7,511 bases of DNA from an uncultured Kouleothrix sp. (GCA_937858455.1 CALLYN010000866.1:1-7511), one strand, 5' to 3'. Positions 1 through 5,992 are shown, counted from the stretch's first letter. Made by a program: numbers and translations. Notes: generated by a model from the sequence alone, not told the origin.

Positions 1-89
1 GTGATTGCATTAGGACAAGTGGCCCAGACGCGTAAATTTCCTGTAAACACTTTGCGCTGAAAGACCTGCGTCCAGACCGCGCTGCCTGC

Positions 90-106
90 TGTGCCAGCTT
101 GGCACA
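90..106. repeat. Inverted repeat TGTGCCA-N3-TGGCACA
   Basis: Two perfect 7-base arms (90-96 and 100-106) are separated by GCT. The symmetry and size fit a dimeric regulator site or a small hairpin in the leader of the LCP gene. The right arm overlaps the -24 half of the sigma-54-like motif at 99-116. The symmetry is seen directly; the role is inference. Confidence 0.5.
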
Positions 107-116
107 TCGATTGCTT
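99..116 (+). promoter_or_regulatory. Sigma-54-like -24/-12 promoter motif (tentative)
   Basis: TTGGCAC at 99-105, five bases, then TTGCTT at 111-116 match the sigma-54 consensus (TGGCAC-N5-TTGCW) at every conserved position, with the correct spacing. If used, transcription would begin near 125-130 and leave a leader of about 135 bases before the LCP start at 263. The doubt is taxonomic: as far as I recall sigma-54 is uncommon in Chloroflexota, so a chance match must be considered. No convincing sigma-70 promoter was found in this stretch. Confidence 0.3.
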
Positions 117-262
117 ACACAGGCGGCTAGCGGCGGTTTCTATCCAGGCGGAATTTCCCATCGACCTTCCGACGATCGTGGTGCGCGCTTACGGCAGAAA
201 CCAACCGCCAGTTCACCGGCGTTTTTGCTAACTAAGCGGAGTCCATTTACAAGAGAGAATTC

Positions 263-1378
263 ATGAACACAGTAACTGTAGGAGTTGGCCTAAAGCGTTG
301 GTGTTGGTTATGGATTGCAAGTTGTGCATTCGCGCTGGGGCTGCTGGCGGCCACGATCGTCGGCTGGGCTGCGCTCGCCAGCTTCACTATTCACCGCAAC
401 GTCCAGGCCATGATCATCGCGACGGCCCCGGCCGCAACCGCTACGCCGACAGACGTGCCAGCGCCGTCGCCAACTGCCGCGCCGCCGACCGCCGCCCCTG
501 CTACGCCAACCGCGCCCAAACCAAGCGCCACGCCCGTACCCACCCCGCCGCCGCCCACCGCCACACCCATTCCACCAGCCGCTGGCGCGCCTGCCACCAT
601 CTTGCTGCTTGGCAGCGACCAGCGGCCAGGCGAACATGACCCGTCGCGCACCGACGCGATCATCATCGTGCGCGTCGACCCGCAAAAGCACCGCGTCGCC
701 ATGCTCTCGCTGCCGCGCGATCTGTGGGTCAGCATTCCGGGCTACGGCGAGACGCGGATCAACGCGGCGCATGTGTGGGGCGAAATCTACAACGATCCCG
801 ATGGCGGCATCGGGCTAGCGCGCAAAACGGTTAGCGCGCTGCTGGGCATTCCAATCGACTACACGCTGTACGTCGATTTCCAGGGCTTTATTGGCGCGAT
901 CGACGCGCTTGGCGGTGTCGACGTCGATGTCGAAAAAGAGCTGCTCGACGAAAACTTTCCAACCATGGATTATGGCTATACCGTCGCGCACTTCTTACCA
1001 GGGCCGCAGCATATGGACGGCGCCACCGCGCTCATGTACAGCCGCATCCGGCATCCCGATAGCGACTTCGCGCGCATGCGCCGCCAGCAGGCGGTGCTGG
1101 CCGGCGTGCTGGCAACACTGCGCGGGCGCAATGTGCTTGCGAGCCTCAAGCAGCTCGAAGACCTCACAACCGCGCTGCGCGGATACGTCACAACCGATAT
1201 ACCCGAAGCCCGCCTGCTTGGGCTCGGTTGGGCGCTGCGCGACTTCGTGCCGGCGCAGATCGAGCATTATCAGCTCGACAGCGACATGCTCAGCTTTGGC
1301 GTAGGCGACGACCGCTGGGCCGAGGTAGCCATCCCTGGCGCCCTTGAGCAGCTCGCGCGTCAGCTGATCGGCCCATAA
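263..1378 (+). CDS. LCP (LytR-CpsA-Psr) family glycopolymer transferase
   Basis: This 371-residue protein is a membrane-anchored LCP enzyme. The family transfers polyprenyl-linked glycopolymers (wall teichoic acid, capsule or similar) to peptidoglycan on the outer face of the membrane. A short basic N-terminus precedes one transmembrane segment (about 13-40). A low-complexity Pro/Thr/Ala linker follows (about 53-110), then the LCP domain from 111. Visible family motifs are LLLGSD (114-119), R129-T130-D131, SLPRD (149-153), R165-I-N167, GGVDVDV (217-223), and YSRIR (259-263) followed by D268 and RRQQ (273-276). The conserved Arg and Asp residues that bind pyrophosphate are all present, so it should be active. 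The ATG has AGAGAG at 252-257 upstream. The gene stands alone and ends at a strong terminator. Its actual polymer substrate cannot be read from the sequence. Confidence 0.92.
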   Translation: MNTVTVGVGLKRWCWLWIASCAFALGLLAATIVGWAALASFTIHRNVQAMIIATAPAATATPTDVPAPSPTAAPPTAAPATPTAPKPSATPVPTPPPPTATPIPPAAGAPATILLLGSDQRPGEHDPSRTDAIIIVRVDPQKHRVAMLSLPRDLWVSIPGYGETRINAAHVWGEIYNDPDGGIGLARKTVSALLGIPIDYTLYVDFQGFIGAIDALGGVDVDVEKELLDENFPTMDYGYTVAHFLPGPQHMDGATALMYSRIRHPDSDFARMRRQQAVLAGVLATLRGRNVLASLKQLEDLTTALRGYVTTDIPEARLLGLGWALRDFVPAQIEHYQLDSDMLSFGVGDDRWAEVAIPGALEQLARQLIGP

Positions 1379-1412
1379 CCGCTTTTCAATTATTTACGAT
1401 TACTAAGCAAGC

Positions 1413-1450
1413 CGGTGTCGATTTTGTAAATAAAATCGGCACCGTTTTTT
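1413..1450 (+). terminator. Intrinsic terminator of the LCP gene
   Basis: A 13-bp stem (1413-1425 with 1432-1444, one G-U pair) encloses a six-base loop and is followed directly by six T residues (1445-1450). It begins 35 bases after the LCP stop codon. This is a textbook rho-independent terminator and separates the LCP transcript from the next gene. Confidence 0.9.
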
Positions 1451-1510
1451 GTGCTACAGCTTACAATAATCGGCATTTTACGGCATAAAGAAGCCAAGAA
1501 ACGCCATATA

Positions 1511-1539
1511 TTGACAATTTGTGAAAAATCTATTAGTAT
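1511..1539 (+). promoter_or_regulatory. Sigma-70-type promoter candidate, distal
   Basis: A perfect TTGACA -35 box (1511-1516) is followed after exactly 17 bases by TAGTAT (1534-1539), a 4/6 match to TATAAT. The surroundings are AT-rich. Transcription would start near 1546, giving the NlpC/P60 gene a leader of about 390 bases, or driving an unrecognised small RNA. It lies 61 bases past the upstream terminator, which fits a fresh transcription start. Confidence 0.55.
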
Positions 1540-1597
1540 GGCGAATGTACCTAGCTTGTGTCAGTGCTGTTGTAGTTGTATGTAGGCCAGCTTGCGC

Positions 1598-1616
1598 GGC
1601 GCCGACGGCCGGCGCC
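1598..1616. repeat. GC-rich hairpin in the long leader
   Basis: Arms GGCGCCG (1598-1604) and CGGCGCC (1610-1616) are perfectly complementary around a five-base loop. It lies inside the possible long leader downstream of the 1511-1539 promoter. No T-tract follows, so it is not a terminator as it stands. Confidence 0.45.
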
Positions 1617-1786
1617 AGGCGGCGGCGCACCAGCACAGTGCCGAAGATTGCAAAACTGTTATCTTCCTGGCGTGGGATTCAAGCGAGGCAATGGTTTGGG
1701 AGGCTGAGCTGATACGGTAGTTTAGCCGATTGTAATGCAGCGGTAGTACTATTTCAATGAAGCAAGCCTGAGATCTTGCTGATGGT

Positions 1787-1817
1787 TTGCAAATTTTAAC
1801 GAGTTATGCTAAACTCG
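1787..1817 (+). promoter_or_regulatory. Proximal promoter candidate overlapped by an inverted repeat
   Basis: TTGCAA (1787-1792), 17 bases, then TAAACT (1810-1815) make a moderate sigma-70-type promoter. A TG one base upstream of the -10 (1807-1808) provides an extended -10 element. A 6+6 bp inverted repeat, CGAGTT-N6-AACTCG (1800-1817), covers the -10 box, which is where a repressor would be expected to bind. Transcription would begin near 1822, about 115 bases before the start codon at 1936. The boxes and symmetry are seen; regulation is inferred. Confidence 0.42.
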
Positions 1818-1922
1818 CCAGTAATCCCAAGAAGTCGATCTTCGTACATATGCCCTGTCGTTCTTGAAACGTCTATGTCTGCGCGTATGTATGCGGCCTG
1901 GGTGTCGCGAAGATCACAGAGT

Positions 1923-1928
1923 GAGGAG
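1923..1928 (+). promoter_or_regulatory. Ribosome binding site that fixes the NlpC/P60 start
   Basis: GAGGAG lies 7 bases before the ATG at 1936. It decides that start over a TTG at 1864 in the same frame, which would add 24 residues of poor composition and has no such site. Confidence 0.85.
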
Positions 1929-1935
1929 TCGCTCC

Positions 1936-3549
1936 ATGATCGAGCATAGTCATCTGCCAATGTCATCGCCCGAGCCAGGCGATCTGCGCCAGCTTCAGCA
2001 GCGCGCGAATCGCCAGAGCCAGCGGTATCGTCAATCGGCGCAGGCACGCTTGGCGCAATGGCAACTCCAGGGCACGCTCGGCTCCCCGGTTCGGTCTCTA
2101 TCTCGGCTCCCCGCTCGGTTTCTTCTCCACGCGATCGTGGCGCTGGTACTGCCCGTCGCTGTGTTCCTGAGCCAGTTTCCCACCACGGCGCTCCCCTTGA
2201 TCAGCAGCCAGCCGGCCATGGTGCCTGCTAGCGGCGATATTGTCGTGCCAGGCGCGCCGCTTAACCTCGACGCTCCGGCGATCGAGGGCGATGCGCCGCT
2301 GGAAGACAATGGCGATATTCCCGTGCCGCTGTCGCTGGTGTCGCGCACCGAGGCGATGGCTCCGGTGGTGGTGGAAGCCTCGATCGCCGGCGAGCGGATC
2401 AATCTGCGCAATGGCCCCGGCACCGAGTACGACGCGATCGGCCGCATCTCGGGCGGTACGCCGGTGCAGGTGATCGGCCGCTACCACGAGGGCAACTGGT
2501 TTCAGGTGCGCGAGCGCGCCGGCAAGCCGGTGTTCTGGGTTTCGGGCGAGCTGCTGAACCTACCCGAAGGCTCTGCCGATACGCTATTCGAGGTCCAGGC
2601 CGACCAGATCCCGCCGCCGCCGCCGCCCAAAGTCGCCACCGTGAGTGAGACTGGGCTGCAGCTGCGCGATGGCCCCGGCACCAATTATGTCTCGATGGCC
2701 AAGCTCGACGCCGGCGCGCAGCTTGAGCTGCTTGAGCGCTACCAGGATTGGTTCCACGTCGGTATCCCCGGCGGCACCGATGGCTGGGTCAAAGGCGAAT
2801 TCCTGGGCATCCAGCCCGGCATTGTCGAGCGCCTGCTGGCCGCCGAGAGCGTGCCCGACCCGAACCCGGCGCTGGTTGGCCTGATCGCCGAGAACGCAGT
2901 GAACCTGCGCAAAGGCCCCGACTCGAAGTATCAGAAGATCGGCGGCGTCAATGCCGGCCTGAAGGTCGACCTCGTCGGCAAGTTCAACGATTGGCTGCAG
3001 ATCAAGCTTGGCGACGGCACGAAAGCCTGGATATTCAACGATTTCCTCAACGTTACCGAGCGCGTGATCCGGCGCGTGCCTGTCTCGAAAGATTTCCCGG
3101 CGCTGCCGGTGGCTCCACGCGCCGCGCGCAGTAATGGCCGCAACGTCGATCTCTCGAACATCCCGGCCAGCGGCGATGTGGCCAGCTACGCGCTCCAGTT
3201 CACCGGCGCGCGCTATGTGTACGGCGGCACCAGCCCGCGCGGCTTCGACTGCAGCGGCCTGACGAGCTTTGTATATGGCAAGTTTGGCGTGAGCCTGCCG
3301 CACACGGCAGCTGGCCAATTTAACACGCGCTATGGCGCCGCGATTAGCTCGATGGACAACCTCAAAGCCGGCGATCTGGTGTTCTTCGCCGGCACCGGCG
3401 GGCACCGCGGCATCGGCCACGTAGCCATTTTCATCGGCGGCGGGCGCATCGTCCACGCCATGACGCCACGCTACGGCGTGCAGGTCTCAAACCTATACGA
3501 CGACTACTGGGTGCGCCACTACGCCGGCGCAATTCGCCCGAACCGCTAA
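1936..3549 (+). CDS. Membrane-anchored triple-SH3 NlpC/P60 cell-wall endopeptidase
   Basis: This 537-residue protein is a peptidoglycan hydrolase of the NlpC/P60 cysteine peptidase family, which cleaves D-Glu/meso-DAP-type linkages in stem peptides. Order: a Gln/Arg-rich N-terminal tail (about 17-60); a hydrophobic anchor (about 62-80); an acidic, Pro-rich spacer; and three bacterial SH3 domains (about 147-208, 232-292, 312-373). Their repeat motifs are NLRNGPG, QLRDGPG and NLRKGPD, and a run of six prolines (226-231) lies between the first two. The catalytic domain spans about 413-535. Its catalytic Cys439 sits in FDCSGL, His495 in GHVAIFIG, and the likely third polar residue His507 in IVHA, so it looks active. 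The SH3 domains probably bind the wall. The anchor could be an uncleaved signal or a type II membrane anchor. The gene has its own promoter candidates upstream and a terminator downstream. Confidence 0.94.
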   Translation: MIEHSHLPMSSPEPGDLRQLQQRANRQSQRYRQSAQARLAQWQLQGTLGSPVRSLSRLPARFLLHAIVALVLPVAVFLSQFPTTALPLISSQPAMVPASGDIVVPGAPLNLDAPAIEGDAPLEDNGDIPVPLSLVSRTEAMAPVVVEASIAGERINLRNGPGTEYDAIGRISGGTPVQVIGRYHEGNWFQVRERAGKPVFWVSGELLNLPEGSADTLFEVQADQIPPPPPPKVATVSETGLQLRDGPGTNYVSMAKLDAGAQLELLERYQDWFHVGIPGGTDGWVKGEFLGIQPGIVERLLAAESVPDPNPALVGLIAENAVNLRKGPDSKYQKIGGVNAGLKVDLVGKFNDWLQIKLGDGTKAWIFNDFLNVTERVIRRVPVSKDFPALPVAPRAARSNGRNVDLSNIPASGDVASYALQFTGARYVYGGTSPRGFDCSGLTSFVYGKFGVSLPHTAAGQFNTRYGAAISSMDNLKAGDLVFFAGTGGHRGIGHVAIFIGGGRIVHAMTPRYGVQVSNLYDDYWVRHYAGAIRPNR

Positions 3550-3569
3550 TACCCCTTTCTCAATGTGCC

Positions 3570-3617
3570 ACAGGGAGCGTGTGAGATATTCCTCACCTAC
3601 GCTCCCTGTTTATTTAT
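3570..3617 (+). terminator. Intrinsic terminator of the NlpC/P60 gene
   Basis: Perfect 10-bp outer arms (3570-3579 and 3600-3609) enclose a further 5-bp stem, GTGAG/CTCAC (3581-3585 with 3592-3596). The T-rich tail TTTATTTAT follows (3609-3617). It begins 20 bases after the stop codon. Confidence 0.88.
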
Positions 3618-3630
3618 AACCCTTGCACGG

Positions 3631-3710
3631 AGGGGTCGGAGGCGTTTTCGCAGCCCCCGGTCCTTTTTTGGCAGGTCGCCGTGTTGGTGGCAGCGACCCG
3701 CCAAAACTGA
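3631..3710. repeat. Diverged copy of the palindromic element core
   Basis: This stretch repeats the layout of the element at 3792-3938: a decayed GC hairpin, then TTTTTTGGC (3664-3672), GGTCGC (3674-3679), a loop, GCGACC (3693-3698), C, and GCCAAAA (3700-3706). The order and spacing match 3844-3887 in the second unit, and the distal part, GCGACC-C-GCCAAAA, is identical. Substitutions have weakened the inner stem. It looks like an older copy of the same repeat, in direct orientation, lying immediately after the terminator. Confidence 0.6.
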
Positions 3711-3808
3711 AGCACAGAAGACAGCGAGTAGCTTGCTACCGTAGGCAGAGGCAGCCCATAGCGCAGGCGACCGCGCGCCGTGTGTTATTGTCGCGAGTTA
3801 CGCGGTGG

Positions 3809-3838
3809 GGGTTCGGGGGCGGCGCCGCCCCCGAACCC
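3809..3838. repeat. Perfect 30-base palindrome
   Basis: This is the left sub-hairpin of the nested element. The sequence is perfectly self-complementary with its centre between 3823 and 3824 and no spacer. Its first ten bases are also part of the outer left arm, so it competes with the long-range fold. Confidence 0.85.
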
Positions 3839-3843
3839 TTCCT

Positions 3844-3887
3844 TTTTGGCTGGTCGCGGCCACTGCGGTGGCCGCGACCCGCCAAAA
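3844..3887. repeat. Central hairpin of the nested element
   Basis: Perfect 12-bp arms (3852-3863 and 3868-3879) close a TGCG loop. Outside a single T-C mismatch the stem continues with TTTTGGC (3844-3850) paired to GCCAAAA (3881-3887). Confidence 0.88.
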
Positions 3888-3892
3888 GAAGT

Positions 3893-3919
3893 GTTCGGGG
3901 CGGCTTTGCCGCCCCGAAC
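3893..3919. repeat. Right sub-hairpin of the nested element
   Basis: Perfect 12-bp arms (3893-3904 and 3908-3919) enclose a TTT loop. It mirrors the palindrome at 3809-3838, and its 3' arm overlaps the outer right arm. Confidence 0.87.
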
Positions 3920-3984
3920 CCCCACCGCCTAGCTCGTGTAATGAATACGAGGTACGCGGTTGATGTGCGTCTAAACATGCTCGG

Positions 3985-4011
3985 CCCTCGGCAGACACGT
4001 ATCTGCGAGGG
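3985..4011. repeat. Hairpin upstream of the LLM oxidoreductase gene
   Basis: CCCTC-G-GCAGA (3985-3995) pairs with TCTGC-GAGGG (4002-4011) around a six-base loop, with one bulged G. No T-tract follows, so it is not a terminator. It lies 40 bases before the start at 4051 and could be an operator or simply another palindromic filler. Confidence 0.5.
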
Positions 4012-4050
4012 TAACGATGCCGACCGCGTAAGTGGTATACGTGGTGCGCT

Positions 4051-4971
4051 ATGGAGCTTGCGATTTTCGTCGAGGGCCAGGCCGGCCTTACCTGGCCGCG
4101 CTGGCAGAGGCTGGCCGAGGCCGCTGAGCGCCTGGGCTACGCCGGGCTGTACCGATCCGACCACCTAACCCCGCCGCAGCCGCCCGACTTCGCCGCGCTC
4201 GACCTGTGGGTGTCGCTGGCGTGGCTGGCCAGCCATACCCGCCGGATCGAGTTCGGCCCGCTGGTGTCGCCGGTCTCGTTTCGCCACCCGAATATCATGG
4301 CCCGCCAGGCCGCCGCCGTCGACGATCTCTCGGGCGGGCGGCTGACGCTGGGCCTGGGCGCGGGCTGGCAAGAGCGCGAGCACGCCGTCAACGGTTTCGA
4401 GCTGCTCGATCTGCCCGAGCGCTTCGCGCGCTACGAAGAGGCGCTCGAGATCACCACCCGGCTGCTGCGCTGCGACACGCCCAGCAGCTTCCATGGCCGC
4501 TTCTTCCAGCTCGATGGTGCCGTGCTGCTGCCGCGCCCGCAGCGCCCCGGCGGCCCGCCGATCTTGATTGGCGGCAATGGCCTCCGCCGCACGCTGCCGC
4601 TGGCCGCGCGCTTCGCCGACGAGTGGAACGCGCATAATGTCGCGGTCGAGCGCTTTGGCGAGCTGAGCGCGCACCTCGACGACCTGCTGTGCGCGGCCGG
4701 CCGCGCCCCGGCCACAGTCCGGCGCTCGTTCATGACCAGCATCATCATCGGGCGCGACGACGCCGACGTACGCCGCCAGGTGGCCGCGGCCGGCCGCGCC
4801 CCGGCCGAGCTGCAGGCGAAGGGCTTCCTGATCGGCACGCCCGCCGAGCTCGTCGAGCAGCTCGGGCGCCTGGCCGAGCTGGGCGCGCGCCGCGTGATGT
4901 GGCAGCGCTTCGACCTGGACGACACCGATACACTCGAGCTTATGGCCTACACGGTGCTGCCGCAGCTGTGA
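4051..4971 (+). CDS. LLM-class flavin/F420-dependent oxidoreductase
   Basis: This 306-residue protein belongs to the bacterial luciferase-like TIM-barrel superfamily. These enzymes move hydride or oxygen using FMN or coenzyme F420. Recognisable parts are the N-terminal strand IFVEGQAGLTW (5-15), GLYRSDHL (32-39), FGPLVSPVSFRHP (68-80) and the signature DLSGGRLTLGLGAGWQ (92-107). ILIGGNG (171-177) is followed by ARFADEWN (186-193). The length is normal for the family. F420 use is likelier than FMN by overall resemblance, but the sequence does not settle it, and the substrate is unknown. The ATG matches the usual family beginning, but no clear ribosome binding site precedes it; a TGG-TATACG at 4033-4041 raises the possibility of a nearly leaderless message. 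It is followed after 49 bases by the asparaginase gene, probably co-transcribed. A 21-base stretch encoding AAGRAPA occurs twice in frame (4693-4713 and 4786-4806). Confidence 0.9.
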   Translation: MELAIFVEGQAGLTWPRWQRLAEAAERLGYAGLYRSDHLTPPQPPDFAALDLWVSLAWLASHTRRIEFGPLVSPVSFRHPNIMARQAAAVDDLSGGRLTLGLGAGWQEREHAVNGFELLDLPERFARYEEALEITTRLLRCDTPSSFHGRFFQLDGAVLLPRPQRPGGPPILIGGNGLRRTLPLAARFADEWNAHNVAVERFGELSAHLDDLLCAAGRAPATVRRSFMTSIIIGRDDADVRRQVAAAGRAPAELQAKGFLIGTPAELVEQLGRLAELGARRVMWQRFDLDDTDTLELMAYTVLPQL

Positions 4972-5020
4972 TGTATTCGCCGTACGCCGCGGCGCTGTTG
5001 CCGTCGGCAGAGAGGTTGCC

Positions 5021-5992
5021 ATGCCACTAGCACTGATCGTCCACGGCGGAGCCTGGGACATCCCCGACGACGAGGTTGCCGAGCACCAGCAGGGCTGCCG
5101 CGCCGCGCTGCGCGCCGGCTGGGCCGTGCTCGAGCGGGGCGGCAGCGCGCTCGACGCCGTCGAGGTGGCCGTGCGCGCGCTCGAAGATGCGCCGATCTTC
5201 GACGCCGGCGTTGGCAGCGTGCTCAACCGCGACGGCGATGTCGAGCTTGACGCGGCAGTGATGCAGGGCGATACCCTGCGCTCGGGCGCGGTGGCTGCCG
5301 TGCGGCGAGTGCGCAACCCGATCACGCTGGCGCGGCGCGTGCTCGAAAGCCAAGTCATCCTGCTGGTTGCGCAGGGCGCCGAGCGCTTCGCTGAGTCGGC
5401 CGGCGTGCCGCTGTGCGACCCGGCCGAGCTGATCGTCGAGCGCGAGCGCCGCCGCTGGGAAGATCTGCGCACCCAGGCCGACTTTCGGACGCAGGACGCG
5501 TTTGGCGCGGCCAGGGAGGCCAAGCAGCCAGCCAAGCAGGGCGACGATGCGCCGGCGCCGCGCCCTTCCGGCCCGCCGCTCGAGCACCCCGGCGATACCG
5601 TCGGCTGCGTGGCGCTCGACAGCGCCGGCCGGCTGGCGGCCGGCACATCCACCGGCGGCACCGCCAACAAGCTGCCTGGCCGCGTCGGCGACTCGCCGCT
5701 GATTGGCGCGGGGCTGTATGCCGACAACGCCACCGGCGGCTGCTCGACCACCGGCTGGGGCGAGTCGATCATGAAGGTGCTGCTGGCGAAAACCGCCACC
5801 GACCTGATCGGCGCCGGCTACGACCCGATGGCCGCAGCGCGCGCGGCGATCGACGTGCTCGGCCGGCGCGTGGGCGGCCTGGGCGGCTGCATCCTGCTCG
5901 ACCCGCGCGGGCGCGTCGGGTTTGCCTTCAACACGCCGCGCATGGCCTATGCCTACCGCGCCGAGGGCGCCGACGAGGTGGTCGGGATCTAG
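5021..5992 (+). CDS. Isoaspartyl peptidase / plant-type L-asparaginase (Ntn hydrolase)
   Basis: This 323-residue protein is a class 2 (plant-type, IaaA-like) asparaginase. It hydrolyses beta-aspartyl dipeptides from damaged proteins and L-asparagine in the cytoplasm. The family is made as a precursor that cleaves itself to free an N-terminal threonine. Here the nucleophile is Thr193 in GDTVGC (191-196), giving alpha (1-192) and beta (193-323) chains. Supporting motifs are the N-terminal VHGGAW (7-12), GVGSVLN (63-69), STGG (210-213), R221 and D224 in GRVGDSP, and NATGG (236-240). A flexible Ala/Pro/Gln-rich linker (about 150-188) precedes the cleavage site, as is usual. AGAGAGG (5009-5015) lies 5 bases before the ATG. 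There is no signal peptide. No terminator separates it from the upstream oxidoreductase, so they are probably one transcript; I see no shared pathway. Confidence 0.93.
   Translation: MPLALIVHGGAWDIPDDEVAEHQQGCRAALRAGWAVLERGGSALDAVEVAVRALEDAPIFDAGVGSVLNRDGDVELDAAVMQGDTLRSGAVAAVRRVRNPITLARRVLESQVILLVAQGAERFAESAGVPLCDPAELIVERERRRWEDLRTQADFRTQDAFGAAREAKQPAKQGDDAPAPRPSGPPLEHPGDTVGCVALDSAGRLAAGTSTGGTANKLPGRVGDSPLIGAGLYADNATGGCSTTGWGESIMKVLLAKTATDLIGAGYDPMAAARAAIDVLGRRVGGLGGCILLDPRGRVGFAFNTPRMAYAYRAEGADEVVGI

Larger units (their letters stand above)
1..262. other. Upstream region of the LCP gene, no complete gene
   Basis: No complete gene is visible here. The first forward frame is open from base 1 to a TGA at 58-60, giving 19 residues that could be the tail of an upstream protein, but this is too short to call. 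The remainder is non-coding in appearance and holds the palindrome and sigma-54-like motif listed separately. An AGAGAG at 252-257 sits 5 bases before the ATG at 263 and is the probable ribosome binding site of the LCP gene. Confidence 0.5.
1379..1935. other. Intergenic region between the LCP and NlpC/P60 genes
   Basis: This 557-base gap holds the terminator of the LCP gene, two promoter candidates (1511-1539 and 1787-1815), a GC-rich hairpin at 1598-1616 and the ribosome binding site at 1923-1928. It is visibly richer in A and T than the flanking genes, apart from a GC-rich stretch around 1590-1635. I see no credible coding region in it; frames here are short, lack ribosome binding sites or overlap the promoter. 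Confidence 0.6.
3792..3938. repeat. Nested palindromic intergenic element
   Basis: The unit is bounded by perfect 17-bp inverted arms (3802-3818 and 3912-3928, GCGGTGGGG...). They extend outward imperfectly through CGCGAGTTA (3792-3800) and TAGCTCGTG (3930-3938). Inside are three further hairpins, and the left half is close to the reverse complement of the right half. It can therefore fold as one long cruciform or as three separate hairpins. No transposase or clear target duplication is visible. It resembles REP- or MITE-type dispersed elements, but only a genome search can show that it is dispersed. Confidence 0.7.
3618..4050. other. Gene-free region with palindromic elements
   Basis: I find no credible gene in these 433 bases. 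Open frames crossing it are low-complexity translations of the inverted repeats. It contains two related palindromic units (listed separately), a small GTAGC-TT-GCTAC hairpin at 3728-3739, and a hairpin at 3985-4011 before the next gene. Confidence 0.65.

Noticed and set aside
206..226. Possible weak terminator CGCC...GGCG followed by five T residues before the LCP gene
   Set aside because: The stem is only four pairs with an eight-base loop, too weak to be credible.
1521..1712. A 63-codon forward frame whose N-terminus resembles a signal peptide
   Set aside because: Its GTG start has no ribosome binding site and lies inside the spacer of the strong promoter at 1511-1539; the downstream half is Arg-rich and unlike a mature secreted protein.
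1864..1935. A 24-residue N-terminal extension of the NlpC/P60 protein from a TTG codon
   Set aside because: It has no ribosome binding site and is rich in Cys and Arg, whereas the ATG at 1936 has GAGGAG at the right distance.
2584..3456. A 290-codon minus-strand frame opposite the NlpC/P60 gene
   Set aside because: Its composition is that of an antisense shadow (Ala/Val/Asp/Arg), and the plus-strand domains and catalytic Cys are unmistakable.
3618..4050. Possible CRISPR array in the repeat region
   Set aside because: There are only two units, they are diverged and strongly palindromic, and no regular spacers separate them.
3623..4168. A 181-codon forward frame over the gene-free region
   Set aside because: Most of it translates the palindromic repeats into low-complexity Gly/Pro/Arg sequence, and its end overlaps the well-supported oxidoreductase gene.
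4693..4806. A 21-base direct repeat inside the oxidoreductase gene
   Set aside because: Both copies encode AAGRAPA in frame with the preferred GC-rich codons, and such short Ala/Gly/Arg runs recur easily at this base composition.
4165..5799. A 544-codon minus-strand frame opposite the oxidoreductase and asparaginase genes
   Set aside because: It is a shadow of high-GC coding DNA: Ser/Ala/Arg-rich with no recognisable domain, while both plus-strand genes have intact catalytic motifs.
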